Below, piece by piece: positions 1-10,760 of a stretch of DNA of 64,000 nucleotides (positions are counted from its first letter, which is position 1; each line of letters begins with the position of its first letter). The stretch spans positions 531,664 through 595,663 of the forward strand of contig NMRA01000223.1 in assembly GCA_002633005.1 (NCBI GenBank). The letters are read 5' to 3'. The position numbers and the translations under genes are program-made. Below the pieces are notes generated by a model. It was not told the DNA's origin and ran no database searches. It saw nothing but the letters and a program-made list of their open reading frames with translations. The stretch is from Phoronis australis. Its lineage: Eukaryota; Phoronida; Phoronidae.

Positions 1-19
1 AGTCATTTGTGTTGTGCAG

Positions 20-3000
20 CTCCATGAGTTGATACCTGCTGTGCTGACGTGTGTTCTCAGTAAACAGCTGTGTATGAGACCAGACATTGACAACCACTGG
101 GCCCTGCGGGACTTTGCAGCCAGAATCATGGGCCAAATGTGCAAGTAAGTGGGGAATCAGGGCAAAATATTTAGTAAGTTCACTAAATAAGGCCGGTTCC
201 TGGTTAAACAGTGGTTTTTAAATCTCGCGTTATTTACCATCATTGCTACAACATCTGTCAAATAGTTCTCTAGCTTTGTTTTTGTGCCATTGGAGTTTGT
301 TTTTGTTGGTAACTTGGTTTCCTCATTTTTTCTCGACTACATTAACCGCTTTCGACTTTCCTCTGCCAGCATTTTTACTGCTGTGCTGTGGGCTGCAACT
401 AACTTGAAAAGTATCTGTGGATGCGATATACTGAGGCCAATGTAACACCTTTTCTTACGCCCAGGACATCCTATCCGATGCTCACAGCCTTTGATTTAAT
501 CTCTTCCAATGTGTGTGAATGCTATCAACCTGTGTTCCATCAAGAAGCTTACCCTTGAGGGCAATAATCTGCTACAATGTGCCCGTATTTTGAGAACCAG
601 TTTGATGCCAGTTATTCAGTGGAGAAAACTGGTTCTCAAAATTCAGGAATATTATATCAGACCATTACCCCCTTGTAGAGCTTGGTCCCGAGCAATAACG
701 AATGGTCAATTCTCTCCAAGCCTTGGGAATCACCTCCAATTTGACAAATGTTACGATCAGTTTCATAACAGTAAGATGTCTTAATCAAAAGTTGATGATT
801 TTGTGATGGAAGGCTGGTTCATAGCCACTTTAGTTGTTTTGCATGATTTCTGAATAGTTTCCTTGTATGCTCTCCAGACACTTCAGCTCCAGCACTAATG
901 ATGCGCAGACTCGCATTACAAAGACATTCAGCAACTCATTGGACAATGACAAGTTGCCCCTGGCGACACATTACGGTAGCATTGTGGGACTGGCCGAATT
1001 GGGTCCTGAGGTAATGAGTCTTGCTTTATAAGAACTTTTTATCATCTTTGTATAAGTTTTGTTGCAGACAAACAAAAGTTTGCGCTCCAGTCCGGAGGCA
1101 TTATTGTGAGATTGGCTATTATTTAAAATAAATTAGTTAAATCCTTATAGGAGCTTACATTGACTTTTTCCTAGTTAAATTGTTTTGCATATTTACCAAT
1201 CGCATTGCACTAATAAAACAATACTGCCCTATTTGCATGTTTTGGATGTCCACAGCAGTTTCTGGATGTGAAGCCTCAATAGTAAGTTCAAACTGTTGTG
1301 GCCGACTTTACACTAAAGTCGTAATGCAAGGAACTATATTTGTAAGCAATTTAATGCTCCATTTCGGTTTGGAATGTTTGATATTTTTCATGAATCAGTG
1401 TTCAATTGGCACTTAAAGTTTTATTTCGCTCTGTTTAGCTTAGTTCCAGCTCAAGTCATGGGCAACGTGTGTATGCGCCATCTTTGAATTCGCAACTTAA
1501 GCATTTGCTAACCCCAATAAACTCTGATCAGAAGCGTATTCTCGAATCACTTACATATGGCTTTGATGTTCCTGTTGTTAATGGAAATGGAACCCTTTCA
1601 TGGTTATGAGGCATATTTTATGAGAATGAAATTGTCTTATTCGATTTAACTGCAGAATGCAGCCTTAACATTTCAGTAGTAGTGTGTTTGAGGTTTGTGA
1701 CATGTTCCTAAATTTATTGTAGGTGATAAAGTCATTTCTCCTGCCTCGTATGAAGAACATTGGAGAGCGCCTCAAAAGTGTTCTTGAAGGTGTTCTGATC
1801 AACACTGTGGATAAGAGTGCTGTTGAGCACGTTAAACAGTTGATACTGGTGAGTAGCCATGGTTCTAGTCTAAGACTTGTAGAATGCCAGTCTCTTATTG
1901 GTCGATGCTCGTTGGTTTAGTGTAGTATGTCAATGGCCTAGAATGATCAATAATACACCGTATGCGGCTGCATGTTGTTGCCATCTCTGTGTGACATCAG
2001 GGCGTCTGGCGTCCACTGCTGCATCTTCTTATCCCCCGACATTATCTCCTCGAAATTTGGCAGATGTGTCCCTGTGAAGATGACGTCGAGTTTCATAGCG
2101 ATCAGACTACCGCTGTGACCCCCTTTTACTTTTGCCTCAGTATCTTCGGAGTTTCTTTTTCGATTTTCATGAAATTTGGCAAACTGGCTTCTTTAAGGAG
2201 ACGATGATGCCATCTAATTTTTGGATTGTTTTGACGTACTCTGCGCCACCTAGAAGCCATTTATATTATTTTCAAGTCCATGTTTTGGTATCCTCCAAAC
2301 TGTTCAAACTGTGAAGATTATAACTGGACAAGAATGAATACTGTGGTGCTCCCTATTGGCTATTTTTGTTTTGCGCTGAATCTCGCTAATCCTTTACAAG
2401 ATCTTCTTGATATTTGGCAAGTGTTTTCATATGAATGTGACAACAAGTGACGATGACTTTCGATTGTATACAACTATCGATAGGTCCCCTAGTGACAATT
2501 TTTAATGTATACTACTATATGTTCATCTTAAGAGTTATTTTACCTATTTTCATGGGAACTGCCAAATAGGTTCTTTCTATTTAAAGGTGACAAGCCTTTT
2601 ACATTTTCAGACGAGTTTGACATGTTCCGTGCCATCTATTACCATTTTTATGGTTCTAATAAACACTCCTAGAATCATACCATTTGTGGTACACTGGTGG
2701 GGTGCACTTCAAAACGTTGCGTTGCGCTTGTTGTTATTTTCGACAGTGCCTCAAAAGTAGGACGGCTGATTCCGTTTACAGCAAAAGTTATGGGTGATGA
2801 TGACTCATTTTTATTGTTTTCACCTTGTATGGGAAAATTCCGGTTATGATGAATAACAGACGTCAAACTGGTTCTCTAAATCCAGGACCCTTATAAGTGA
2901 CAATTGCTGTTTAAGCTGTACTACCAACGTTTCCCATTTCATCTCGTTTTAGAAAGTCGTTCCGCCTGCACTGAAGAATGTGGGTGAAGGCTCCGACTCC

Positions 3001-3867
3001 AATGAAAGCTACAAGACCGAGTATGGCTACCTGGGGCCGCTGCTCTATTCATATGTCTTGAAACAGAGGCAGACCCAGCAGGCTTCCCTGGCCTCCAGTC
3101 AACGCCTCTTGGTCTCTGTTACACAGGTGAGAGTACTTCTAACATCCATCAGCCCATGTACCAGAAGTCCACGGTATTTTTTCACGAGACAATTTCTGCT
3201 AGAGTGTTTTGGGTAATTATACTAAAAAGGTTCATTGGTCTAAATTACAGGCAGCTGTCTCTGGTTCAAGTGCATGCTGTGAAGGAGCATTCATGTTTTT
3301 GATAATAAGCTTTTTACAGCTCCGACCTTTGGTGTTGCTCGCATCTGCATTTTACACACACATTTAAATTTATAACGTAGCTTTTTTCCGTCTTCTGCAG
3401 TTAGGTGGAAAAGAGGTTGAACACTGTCAGTTGCTGGACGGCTATATGGTGTAAGCAGTGAGTAGCATAAATTATGTTATTTCAGATGTCACTGCTGAAA
3501 TGTTTGTTACTTACTTCAAAATTCTTTTTCCTAGGCACGCCAAGTTATGCAGCTATCATCCTCCCTGGGTAGTGTTTCTCGTACGCCCACCACTCCTCGA
3601 CTTTCTTCCTCGGGAGGTCCTTTGTCTATGACACGCACGGCCACACCCGGGGCAGGATTGGCCAGTGGGGGTCAGCGCATCATAATTGGCCCCGCCTCTA
3701 GTGGTCAGACCTCAAATACCCCCACGGTCGTGAAGCTAGTCACGGGAGGCACATCGCAAGCACAGAAAATTATGGTGGTCAGTATGCCTCAGGCAACACA
3801 AGCAACGGGTAGTAAGACTGTCAGTGTGGCAGGCAGTGAGTCAGTGACAAAGACTGAACCTTCTTGA
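20..3867 (+). CDS. TAF6: TAF6, TFIID/SAGA subunit 6 (3' part, five exons)
   Basis: C-terminal 296 codons of the histone-fold TBP-associated factor TAF6, a nuclear core subunit of TFIID that pairs with TAF9. Exons by frame and GT/AG sites: 20-144, 878-1010, 1723-1848, 2953-3126, 3535-3867; phases agree at every junction and the last exon ends at TGA. The first two exons encode the conserved HEAT-repeat domain ([36 protein letters not shown], then [15 protein letters not shown]). The third gives [21 protein letters not shown] and the fourth [20 protein letters not shown], both typical of the family. The last exon is a low-complexity Ser/Thr/Gly tail with a KIMVVSMPQ motif like vertebrate TAF6 tails. 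The N-terminal histone fold lies upstream of the window. Identification rests on recalled family sequence and is very secure. Confidence 0.95.
560..669. mobile_element. 110-bp palindromic MITE, copy 1 (TAF6 intron)
   Basis: Near-perfect palindrome: the arm TTTTGAGAACCAGTTT and its inverse AAACTGGTTCTCAAAA flank a ~21-base loop. Ends are GGCAAT and ATTACC. The flanks are cccttgag (552-559) and cccttgta (670-677), an 8-base target duplication with two mismatches. Same length (110 bp) and content as the copy at 44221-44330, in opposite orientation. The 8-bp duplication suggests hAT-type mobilisation; no coding capacity. Confidence 0.85.
1447..1655 (+). repeat. Diverged dispersed repeat, copy A (TAF6 intron)
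   Basis: Collinear with 31738-31945. Shared blocks begin CTCAAGTCA, continue through TGCG..CA..TT.GAATT and AAGCG, and end near TTTTATGAGA...TTCGATTT. The first 41 bases match at about 75% by eye. Copy A is open in one frame for about 55 codons before TGA, but copy B is not, so I treat it as an old repeat and not a TAF6 cassette exon. Confidence 0.6.
1965..2660. repeat. Degenerate dispersed repeat with internal sub-repeats (TAF6 intron)
   Basis: The large TAF6 intron holds several diverged repetitions of a motif like TTTTCATGAAATTTGGCAAA, near 2045, 2165, 2405 and 2555. The phrase around 2225-2255 (TTTGACGTACTCTGCGCCA) resembles 12780-12802 (TTCGACGTATTGTGCGCCA), so the same old repeat is probably present at 12590-12810. 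No reading frame is maintained. Confidence 0.4.
2862..2912. mobile_element. Fragment of the 110-bp palindromic MITE
   Basis: Half-element: TCAAACTGGTTCTC, then a diverged terminal arm (tattataag..acaattgc) aligning with the right half of the copy at 44221. The left arm is not recognisable, so this is a truncated or old copy. Confidence 0.45.
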
Positions 3868-4385
3868 AATATGTGGTTGTGGTATTGCCGGGAGCAACAC
3901 TTGGGATTGAAGAGACAATTGTCTTTTGAATAGGATTCACCACATTGGCAATATGGTTCTGACCTCAACACCTTTATGAAAGATGTGCGTGGAAACATAC
4001 TATGGGCACGTGTAGCTATAAGCCTGTTGGTGATTTATGGTTGCAATGTAATGTCGGAAAATAATCGGCCACGAGTGTGGTGGAAATGACCAGGGAGTAG
4101 CTTTGAAAACCAGTCGTTGGCTTTGTTAATGTAAATTTGTGCGAGTCTGTTGGTAGCATACCAATGTCTGTCCTTCCGAGTTTGACAAGTGCCATCTTGG
4201 TACACCTCTGAAAGCGTGAAAATGATGTGGCAGCAGCATCTTTGAAAGTGTTTGTTTATCTGCTTAATGATTCAATGATCTTTGTACAGTATTTTAACTA
4301 TTAAATCTGGAGAAATGGAAACCTCATTTTTGTATTTGTTGTTGGTGTATGCAAGATGAATGTTAATAAATGATCAAACCTGGAG
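3868..4385 (+). other. TAF6 3' untranslated region
   Basis: Non-coding sequence after the TAF6 stop, ending about 15-20 bases past an AATAAA signal. No open frame continues. The exact cleavage point is inferred. Confidence 0.6.
4365..4370 (+). promoter_or_regulatory. Polyadenylation signal AATAAA for TAF6
   Basis: Canonical AATAAA about 500 bases after the TAF6 stop codon, followed by T-rich sequence. It is the first perfect hexamer downstream of the stop on this strand. Confidence 0.6.
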
Positions 4386-4620
4386 CTTTTAAATGACTTT
4401 TGTTATTTGAAATTGGACGTTTTACTCAATATAGCATCTCAGCCAATAGCTCATTCAAGTGTATACTCTTCATTCTATTTGTCCGGGTTTTACTAAGATT
4501 TTAATTGTAGGTTGCACAAGCGGATACACTTGCATTGCATTGATCAACGTGAAGTATACATTCTAGCGATGTAGCGTCCAATGCAATTCTTGGCTACATC
4601 TCTGAGATGTACGTAGATAA

Positions 4621-4776
4621 AGTGGAGGATTTAGGTGGGGGGGGGGGCAAAAGGGCCATGGCCCCACCCTAAAATTGTACCAGATACCATTAGGCAGTTG
4701 GGGTGCGAATTGCTGACTAGCANGGCTAATACACTGCCCCCCCCCCCCCCAACTCAAAATCCTGTAACTGCCCCTG
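4621..4776. mobile_element. CAG-ended hAT-like MITE (copy 1)
   Basis: Left end AGTGGAGGATTTAGGTGGGG and right end ATCCTGTAACTGCCCCTG resemble the family ends CAGTGGCGGAT... and ...ATCCGCCCCTG. The interior carries the family core (CCATTAGGCAGTTGGGGTGCG). It has G and C homopolymers and an N at 4723. Non-coding. Confidence 0.65.
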
Positions 4777-6722
4777 ATATACATGTCATGTTACCCTTGT
4801 GCACTTCTTAAAATTGCTTTCCCTTACTCCACACTAAATCTCACGCCATCTCTTTGGCAAACAGCATATATGATGTAATTGTAAAATTTACTTTTAATTC
4901 CCAGAAATTTCTTGACTTATATTTTGATGGAGGTTTCAGCAAGAAAATTAGGATACCCACCCATTTAGAGAATGAATTCAATTAAATAGGGCCCATTTGT
5001 TGGGATCTTCCATGCACAAACATTGATCCTTTTGTGTAGTCGTGTTCCAGAAACATACTTTTGTTGGAGTTCCAATGAAACGGTAAAATTTGCGGAAGCC
5101 TCAACTAGAATCGGTTTTTTGTAACGCAAAACTGCGATCAAGTTGGAGAGAACGGTAGTTCTAGTTCGTGTTCTAGCCCTTTCGGTATATGCTGAATTTC
5201 ACCTCACTTGGACGAAATATCTAGGTCAAGTTGTTTTTTTCTGTATGAGGCTCGACTATGACACAAAATGGCATAAAAATCTACCAAGGTCAAATGTTTA
5301 ATTTATGACGGCAAATAACAACAATTACACCTACATGAAACCAACAGGTGGCATGATCAGACAAAATAGATGCAAGAAACATCATATGAATTGTAACTTG
5401 GCAGTTGCAGACATGAGCCTTTGATTGTCAAGGGCAAATAGAAAAATACATTGCATAACTGTCCTACTTTTCAAAACGACAGGTACTCGCCTAATTAACA
5501 AGGTAAGAACAATACTAATACATTATACATACAACACTCCTACTTGCCTTTTGGACAATTTATTGATGACAGCAAAGCAAATTAAAATGATCTGATACAA
5601 CTTTGCATTAAAAGTTGACTTACATAGTAATTAGGATATTTTATGACACAGTGACTAGTAAATTCGCATGTGAAGAAGCAGGACAAAAGCTTGACACATG
5701 TATTGCATTTGTGCAGGCAAATTCCTTGGAATGTTCTGAGTGGTGCCGTGCCATTTCAAGAAATGTCTACCACCTGAAACAGGTGTCGAAAGATTCATGT
5801 GGTAAGGATTTTTTTGAAAATTTTTTAAAACCCCAATAAACCATGACTGTCCATAGCAAAACATCTTACATAACTAATTTGAAGTGATTTTTGGGGAAAG
5901 CCTTTACTGAACACAGACTGATCAATACATTGGAATTGAGAGGTCTCATTTCTCTCACTATAAGCAATTAGACAAAGAAAATGGACTACAGGATTCCCCT
6001 GATCAAAAATTCAAACATCGTGCAAATTACACATCACGATTCTGAATCCCAATTTTCTTTCTGTTACTTCAGAAAAACAATGTTTGTGAACTAAGCAACA
6101 CCATTTCAATAATTTTTTCTGTAACTCTGGATTTTCAAAAACAGTTGAAAGATTTTAAACATTGTTCAGCGCTTTTCGAATACGGCTCAAGATTTCCAAA
6201 CATGATAAAAAACATGTCACACCATGTGAACACTAGATGGGGCTACCTGTCAGTGCTTCGAGATTTTACTTTGGACTGAGAATTCCTGAAAAGTTTCGCC
6301 CCCTACAGTAAACATGCAAAGTTCAATGTGAACATTCATATATCCCTACAGTAAATTTCAACTACTTCTATTTGTTCTGTACTCTATTCATGTAAGATTA
6401 TAAAAGCATCGCAATTCTCTTTTAATTAAAAATGCACTCATGAACGTTTCTGACTACGGCTTCAGTTTAACTGAAATTCTGCACTCATTTTGCACAAAAA
6501 TAATTGCCGTTTCCATTCTTCAAAGGCCGATTGCTTTGCTACAAACATTGAAAAACTTCACCGAATATTGTTTTATGACATCTACACAGTACAAACTACA
6601 TTAGTGATAGATTATTAAATTTTTTCTTAATCTTTACTTTTGTGCAAAAATTGACAAAACAGAACTCCACGTGTCGGCCACATAGTATGCTAAAAAAGAG
6701 AAGAATTACCATGCAGATGGAA
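4777..6722. other. Convergent intergenic region between TAF6 and HACD3
   Basis: AT-rich sequence without a convincing coding frame; open stretches are short and lack splice context. It should contain the HACD3 3'UTR. On the minus strand ATTAAA occurs at 6426-6421 and AATAAA at 5564-5559, either of which could be its poly(A) signal. Confidence 0.5.
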
Positions 6723-7826
6723 TTATACCATCTTTTTCTTCTTATACAATTTATTCACTCTTTGCACATTCATATACTTCAACATAAATACAATTCCAAC
6801 CACTAACAAAGGCAAATAAAGTGCCATAAATAGAGGAAAGCTAAATGATACATTCCACTTGTTGGGGAGATCAAAAGACCACGTCCCTGTTTCTTGATAA
6901 TACTGTCTGCTGGAGATTAGAACCAGGGCTTCACACAAAGCACCAGCTGGGTACAGAGGTATCCACACGGTGTAACGCAGATACGTCACATACTTATTCT
7001 CTGTTCCTAGGCAACTTAGTAAGTAAAACGGATAGCGGAAAACTTCAACAGAACTCCAAATAAGAAACAGGAAGAAGACGAGACTATTAACTTGCACACG
7101 TTTATCCTGAGCGATCACCATGAACAGAATGAAGTTTCTTCCTGCCACTTGGGCCAATGGTGGTAAGAAGCTTGTCTTCACCACCCCAATCATTGGGTGT
7201 AAAAACTCCAAGCATGATAACAACTGACAAATCATTAGGTGCCCACCGATAGCATCGTAAGTGCCAGGAACTGAGCTCCACCCATCTCTTGCCAGTCGAA
7301 GAAGGATGACAATCACAATACCAGTATACCCCACCCACTGGAACAAGTTGTAAAGCGCCAAGTAGCACTGTCTAAGGGACGGCAACTTTATATCCATCAC
7401 TTCATCAAGATCTTGCTTAATTCGTTTATCGATGATATTCTGAGTAATGTTGTAGCTTTGATTGTCATCTTCGTCCTCAGACAGACCATCGTATTCAAAC
7501 TTATCGAAGTCTGGCTTTAGCCAGGCCAATTTAGCCGTTTCAGAAGTCAGCCGGGGCCATATCTCATCCGTCGAATACTTTTTTAAGTCAATTTCGACTG
7601 ATCTATCAGTTACTTTATAGTGACATTCCTTCGGAGCGACAGAGGAGTAAAAATTCAATGTAAAGCCGTAGTTGTTGAAACCCCCAACACCATTGCCGGA
7701 GGCTGAAAAGTGGATTCCGTCTTCTTCAATCTTGATATCAGGAGCCTCTACCTCGCACAGTTCAACTCGTAACGAGATTTTATGCTTCGTCTGTCCCCAG
7801 TACACAAAAGGACTCAACTGTGACAT
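6723..7826 (-). CDS. HACD3: HACD3, very-long-chain 3-hydroxyacyl-CoA dehydratase 3
   Basis: A 367-aa ER membrane enzyme that removes water from 3-hydroxyacyl-CoA, the third step of very-long-chain fatty-acid elongation (family HACD/PTPLAD, yeast Phs1). Residues 1-100 form the CS/p23-like domain specific to HACD3 (SPFVYWGQTKHKISLRVEL). Then come an acidic linker (SEDEDD) and a multi-span PTPLA domain from about residue 150 with GRNFILF, SSVEVFRYPFYLL and RYTVWIPLYPAGALCE. Tyr292 and Glu299, seven residues apart in YPAGALCE, match the catalytic Tyr/Glu pair of Phs1. The C-terminus KKMV is a KKxx ER-retrieval signal. I chose the ATG at 7826 because MSQLSPFVYW aligns with the family start; the frame extends eight codons upstream without another ATG. 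Length matches human HACD3 (362 aa). Unusual: no introns interrupt the coding region. Convergent with TAF6. Confidence 0.95.
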   Translation of the reverse strand: MSQLSPFVYWGQTKHKISLRVELCEVEAPDIKIEEDGIHFSASGNGVGGFNNYGFTLNFYSSVAPKECHYKVTDRSVEIDLKKYSTDEIWPRLTSETAKLAWLKPDFDKFEYDGLSEDEDDNQSYNITQNIIDKRIKQDLDEVMDIKLPSLRQCYLALYNLFQWVGYTGIVIVILLRLARDGWSSVPGTYDAIGGHLMICQLLSCLEFLHPMIGVVKTSFLPPLAQVAGRNFILFMVIAQDKRVQVNSLVFFLFLIWSSVEVFRYPFYLLSCLGTENKYVTYLRYTVWIPLYPAGALCEALVLISSRQYYQETGTWSFDLPNKWNVSFSFPLFMALYLPLLVVGIVFMLKYMNVQRVNKLYKKKKMV

Positions 7827-8014
7827 TTCGCAGTCGCAATGTATTTGCAAAGAATTTGTACCGCAAAGCCAAAAGATTTACCAATGCTCACCGGTTCAAG
7901 GGTTGCAAGATGGTGGTAGAGAATACTGCCACGAGATGTCGCTCCGTTTATCTGTCACAGCAGAGACACCTTGCGTTGTGTACAACCAGAGACCGTAGAG
8001 GGGGGGGGGGGGGG

Positions 8015-8015
8015 N
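8015..8015. other. Single-N assembly joins
   Basis: Single Ns at 4723, 8015, 9197, 9577, 16180, 42956, 49498 and 51071. Those at 8015, 9577 and 49498 sit at the end of or inside long G runs, and 9197 precedes a C run. They look like scaffolding or base-calling breaks. Sequence order across them, especially 8.0-9.6 kb and 51.07 kb, should be treated as unproven. Confidence 0.7.
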
Positions 8016-8035
8016 GGGGGGGGGAGTGACCGCTG

Positions 8036-8112
8036 TGCCTGAACTTGGAATCCTTAATCTCAAGATAGATTAAGCGGAAGTGAGTGTTGCTTGAACTTGG
8101 AATTCTCTAAGG
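8036..8112. repeat. Left arm of a 78-bp inverted-repeat pair
   Basis: Its reverse complement matches 9247-9323: shared blocks are ATTCCAAGTTCA, AACACTCACTT, TTAAT, TGAGATTAAG and GATTCCAAGT in the same order. The arm also contains GAACTTGGAAT twice. The two arms enclose about 1.13 kb, compatible with a non-coding DNA transposon, but no clear target duplication is visible because poly-G and an N adjoin it. Confidence 0.6.
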
Positions 8113-8611
8113 CAAAAGGTGAAATTTTTGTTGGGTGAAAAGAATTTTTGTAATTATTGGCCTCGCAATCAACAATTTTCTCCTTTATCGTAACTCTGTG
8201 TGTCGCCGAACCGGAGGAATATGTTAATGGCTAAATCATTATTGTTTGGTGAAACTGATCGCCCGTAGTTGAAAAGGTTGGTTAAAATTGACATTATTTT
8301 CTTCAAATGTAACTTGATTTCGTGCAGGGTAATTTTTTTAGTGGATATGAAAGTGACTATTCTGTCGGAGATCTAGGATATCATAATTAAGGGGGGGGGG
8401 CAACATTTTGTCTGAAAACATTTGCGCAAAACACGATCAGATGCGCATAGCACCGAATGGGGGGAGCTCAGGAAAATTTTTCTGTTTTTTCCTCTAACAA
8501 TCAAGCATTTTCCTTGATTCCTGAAGTAGCATCCAAGAAAAAAAGGCAAAGAAAAAGAGAAAAAAAAAAACAAAAACAACGAACCTTCCAAACATGAAAA
8601 ACTGCAATTAC

Positions 8612-8670
8612 CATAGACTCTAACTCACGATCTTGCAGACAAAGCGCACGTGCTTTACCACTGCACCACC
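8612..8670 (-). pseudogene. tRNA-like remnant or tRNA-derived SINE head
   Basis: On the minus strand TGGTGCAGTGGT (8668-8657) resembles an RNA polymerase III box A, and GAGTTAGAGTCTA (8626-8614) resembles box B, 42 bases apart as in tRNAs. The anticodon stem and acceptor stem do not pair properly and the box B core departs from GGTTCGANTCC. I read it as a decayed tRNA or SINE head, not a working tRNA. Confidence 0.35.
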
Positions 8671-9246
8671 ACGACATCACTCACAAATCGACGGTGAAGA
8701 GACCTACTTGTTTATGGTCCTCAGCGTTTGCGCGCAAAACCTACTTCTTTTTGTAATGCTTATTATACTTTTTATAGCTTGTGCAATCAGTTTGTAACAA
8801 ATTTGTTGTAGTTGAAATAGTCTTTAATCGCCCAAAAGACCAAATCCGTTATTTTGTGTTGGCAATAATGACGCGATTGCTTTGGAAATCGTCTTAAGTT
8901 AAGGTTTGACAAAGAGAGAATTATGAGTTTCTGAGTGATTCACTAAGGTTTCGATTAAAATTCACATCTTACTAGCAGCTTCTACTCAGATTCCGGTCGC
9001 CTGGAATATCGCGGTAGATGGAGCCTATACTTAGCCATGGTTTTGTTACGATTGAGCCGTGTTCACATGAAATTGGATCTGAGCCTCCCCCCCCACCAAA
9101 TACACTGCACCCATTTAAATATTGTTTCCGCCGCATAATGTTAATTACCAGGGTTAATTAATGAACTCAACATCTTCCTACGCTCTTGCTGTTTTANCCC
9201 CCCCCCCCTCCTAAATCCGTTTATGTTATTTGAGTGAACTTGTCAA

Positions 9247-9323
9247 GTTGCCTCGCGTATTCCAAGTTCACGTAACACTCACTTGTGGTTAATATTGAGA
9301 TTAAGCAGGATTCCAAGTCCCGA
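9247..9323. repeat. Right arm of the 78-bp inverted-repeat pair
   Basis: Inverted partner of 8036-8112. A poly-C run with N (9197) lies just inside it. Confidence 0.6.
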
Positions 9324-9959
9324 CTGGTACGTCTGACCACGAGGGGTGACAGTAAGTTCCAGCGGGGCTCCCCGCAGAATCTTTTCGCTGTTGACTTTCA
9401 AAGTAATGCTGTGGGCAAAAATGTTTTTCAGATCAGCCCCGTGACTAGTTCGAATTTACGATCTCAATGGTCGCAGTCCTTCGCCCAGCTAGCCGCCGCG
9501 GCCAAGAAAGTGGCCGCAACGGCCCTACGCCGCGCGGCCGCCAAGGTCTTCGGTGCCGCCAGGGGGGGGGGGGGGGNTGAGTGTGATCTGCAGCAGTCAC
9601 GGTCAGCTATGGCTGGCTTGACCTCGATTTTAGCGAGCCCGTGCCGACTCAGGAAGCCAATTGGCGATTTTTAATGAATTAAATTCACGGCACATCGGAT
9701 TTTGTTGTATCGAGGGCCCCGCAGAAACGTTGCCGTCTGTCCCGACGGGGCATCCGGAATAAAGACAAGACCAAGCCCCCTGCACCCTCGATCGCAGGCG
9801 GGCATAAAAACCGCGGCTGCGCTCCCACAGACAGCCTCAAAAAAAAAGAAAACACAGTCACCAGGCGCGGACTCATGAGCCCACTCCATTCGACTCGAAC
9901 AGGGCGATGCCATTGACTGCCTCGCCGCATCAGTAGGAGCCAAACAAGACCCCCGACCA

Positions 9960-10760
9960 AGACGGGGATAAGTCACTGGAGTGGACTCTAGTCACTCCAA
10001 AAACGCAGAACGGCCGGAGAGCAACCACTCGCAGGAGTGGCGACTGCAAAACATCAATCGTAGTAACGCCTGCGGCACCCGCCCGCGACCGCGAGGACGG
10101 ATTGGCAATGCCAAAATGCCCTATCGGGCTTGAATGTGACGGGGTCACTTGCTAGCTTCCCCGAGGACCAGGAGTCTCGTATGTCCCTCCTCGCAAACTG
10201 GGGACACACTATCAAGCAATTCCAGGGTTGCACGTTTCGCAACCCGCGTGCCCTCACCCTTGTCCTCTTGAACGTGTCACCCGATCAGACGCAGACATAC
10301 AAAAAGCTCTTGGCAACGGAATTACAGCCAAACAGCTGATATCGGGGAGGCTGGCCCGGTCGACCCAAAAGGTCAAAATCTCCTGTCCCGACAGAGAGAG
10401 ACGTACGAGAACTACTCAAAGACGGTGCCTTCATTGGACTAATGAGGCAAAAATCTGAAAAGTATAGAACACAGGCAGTAGGCCTACTACAATGTTTAAA
10501 ATTGCCGAGGATACGGCCACTGCAGCTCGGTCTGCAAGTCTGAGGTTGAAAAATGCAATCACGACTGTGGCAATAACTTCAAGTCCTCAGACCGTGAGAA
10601 ACTTGAGGAACGGCAGCGACCTGTGCCTAGCTGCGGTGACCCCCACCCAGCCAACCACAGGTCCTGCTGTAGTCACTGCACTACCTACAAAACAGCAACT
10701 AAAACACTTAGCAGCTGTCGGCTCAGGCAGCAAAGAGCCCATCAAACGACCTAGAGGTCC
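9960..10760 (+). pseudogene. Decayed LINE ORF1 (gag-like, zinc knuckles)
   Basis: Frameshifted remains of a non-LTR retrotransposon ORF1. Pieces in order: WTLVTPKTQNGRR (about 9980), SDADIQKALGNGITAKQLIS then GRLARSTQKVKIS (10283-10380), ERDVRELLKDGAFIGLMRQ (about 10395-10450), then a Cys/His-rich end (10485-10745) with CRGYGHCSSVC, CNHDCG and CGDPHPANHRSCC. The spacing matches the triple zinc knuckles of Jockey/CR1-type ORF1 proteins, which bind the element RNA. At least two frameshifts separate the pieces and no reverse transcriptase follows. Base composition is clearly GC-richer than the surroundings. The family assignment (Jockey/CR1-like) is inferred from motif style. Confidence 0.65.

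Noticed and set aside
1180-1416. 78-codon frame in a TAF6 intron
   Set aside because: It starts at a non-ATG codon, has no motif and is bypassed by phase-matched TAF6 exons.
3401-3450. Possible extra TAF6 exon (acceptor TTCTGCAG, donor GTAAGC)
   Set aside because: Its 50-nt length breaks the frame into the final exon, and the flanking exons already join in phase to a TAF6-like tail.
8612-8670. Functional tRNA gene
   Set aside because: Box spacing fits but the cloverleaf stems do not pair and box B is degenerate.
9285-9674. Ala/Arg-rich 129-codon frame
   Set aside because: It starts at GTG, runs into a poly-G tract with N, and has no family motif; likely compositional.
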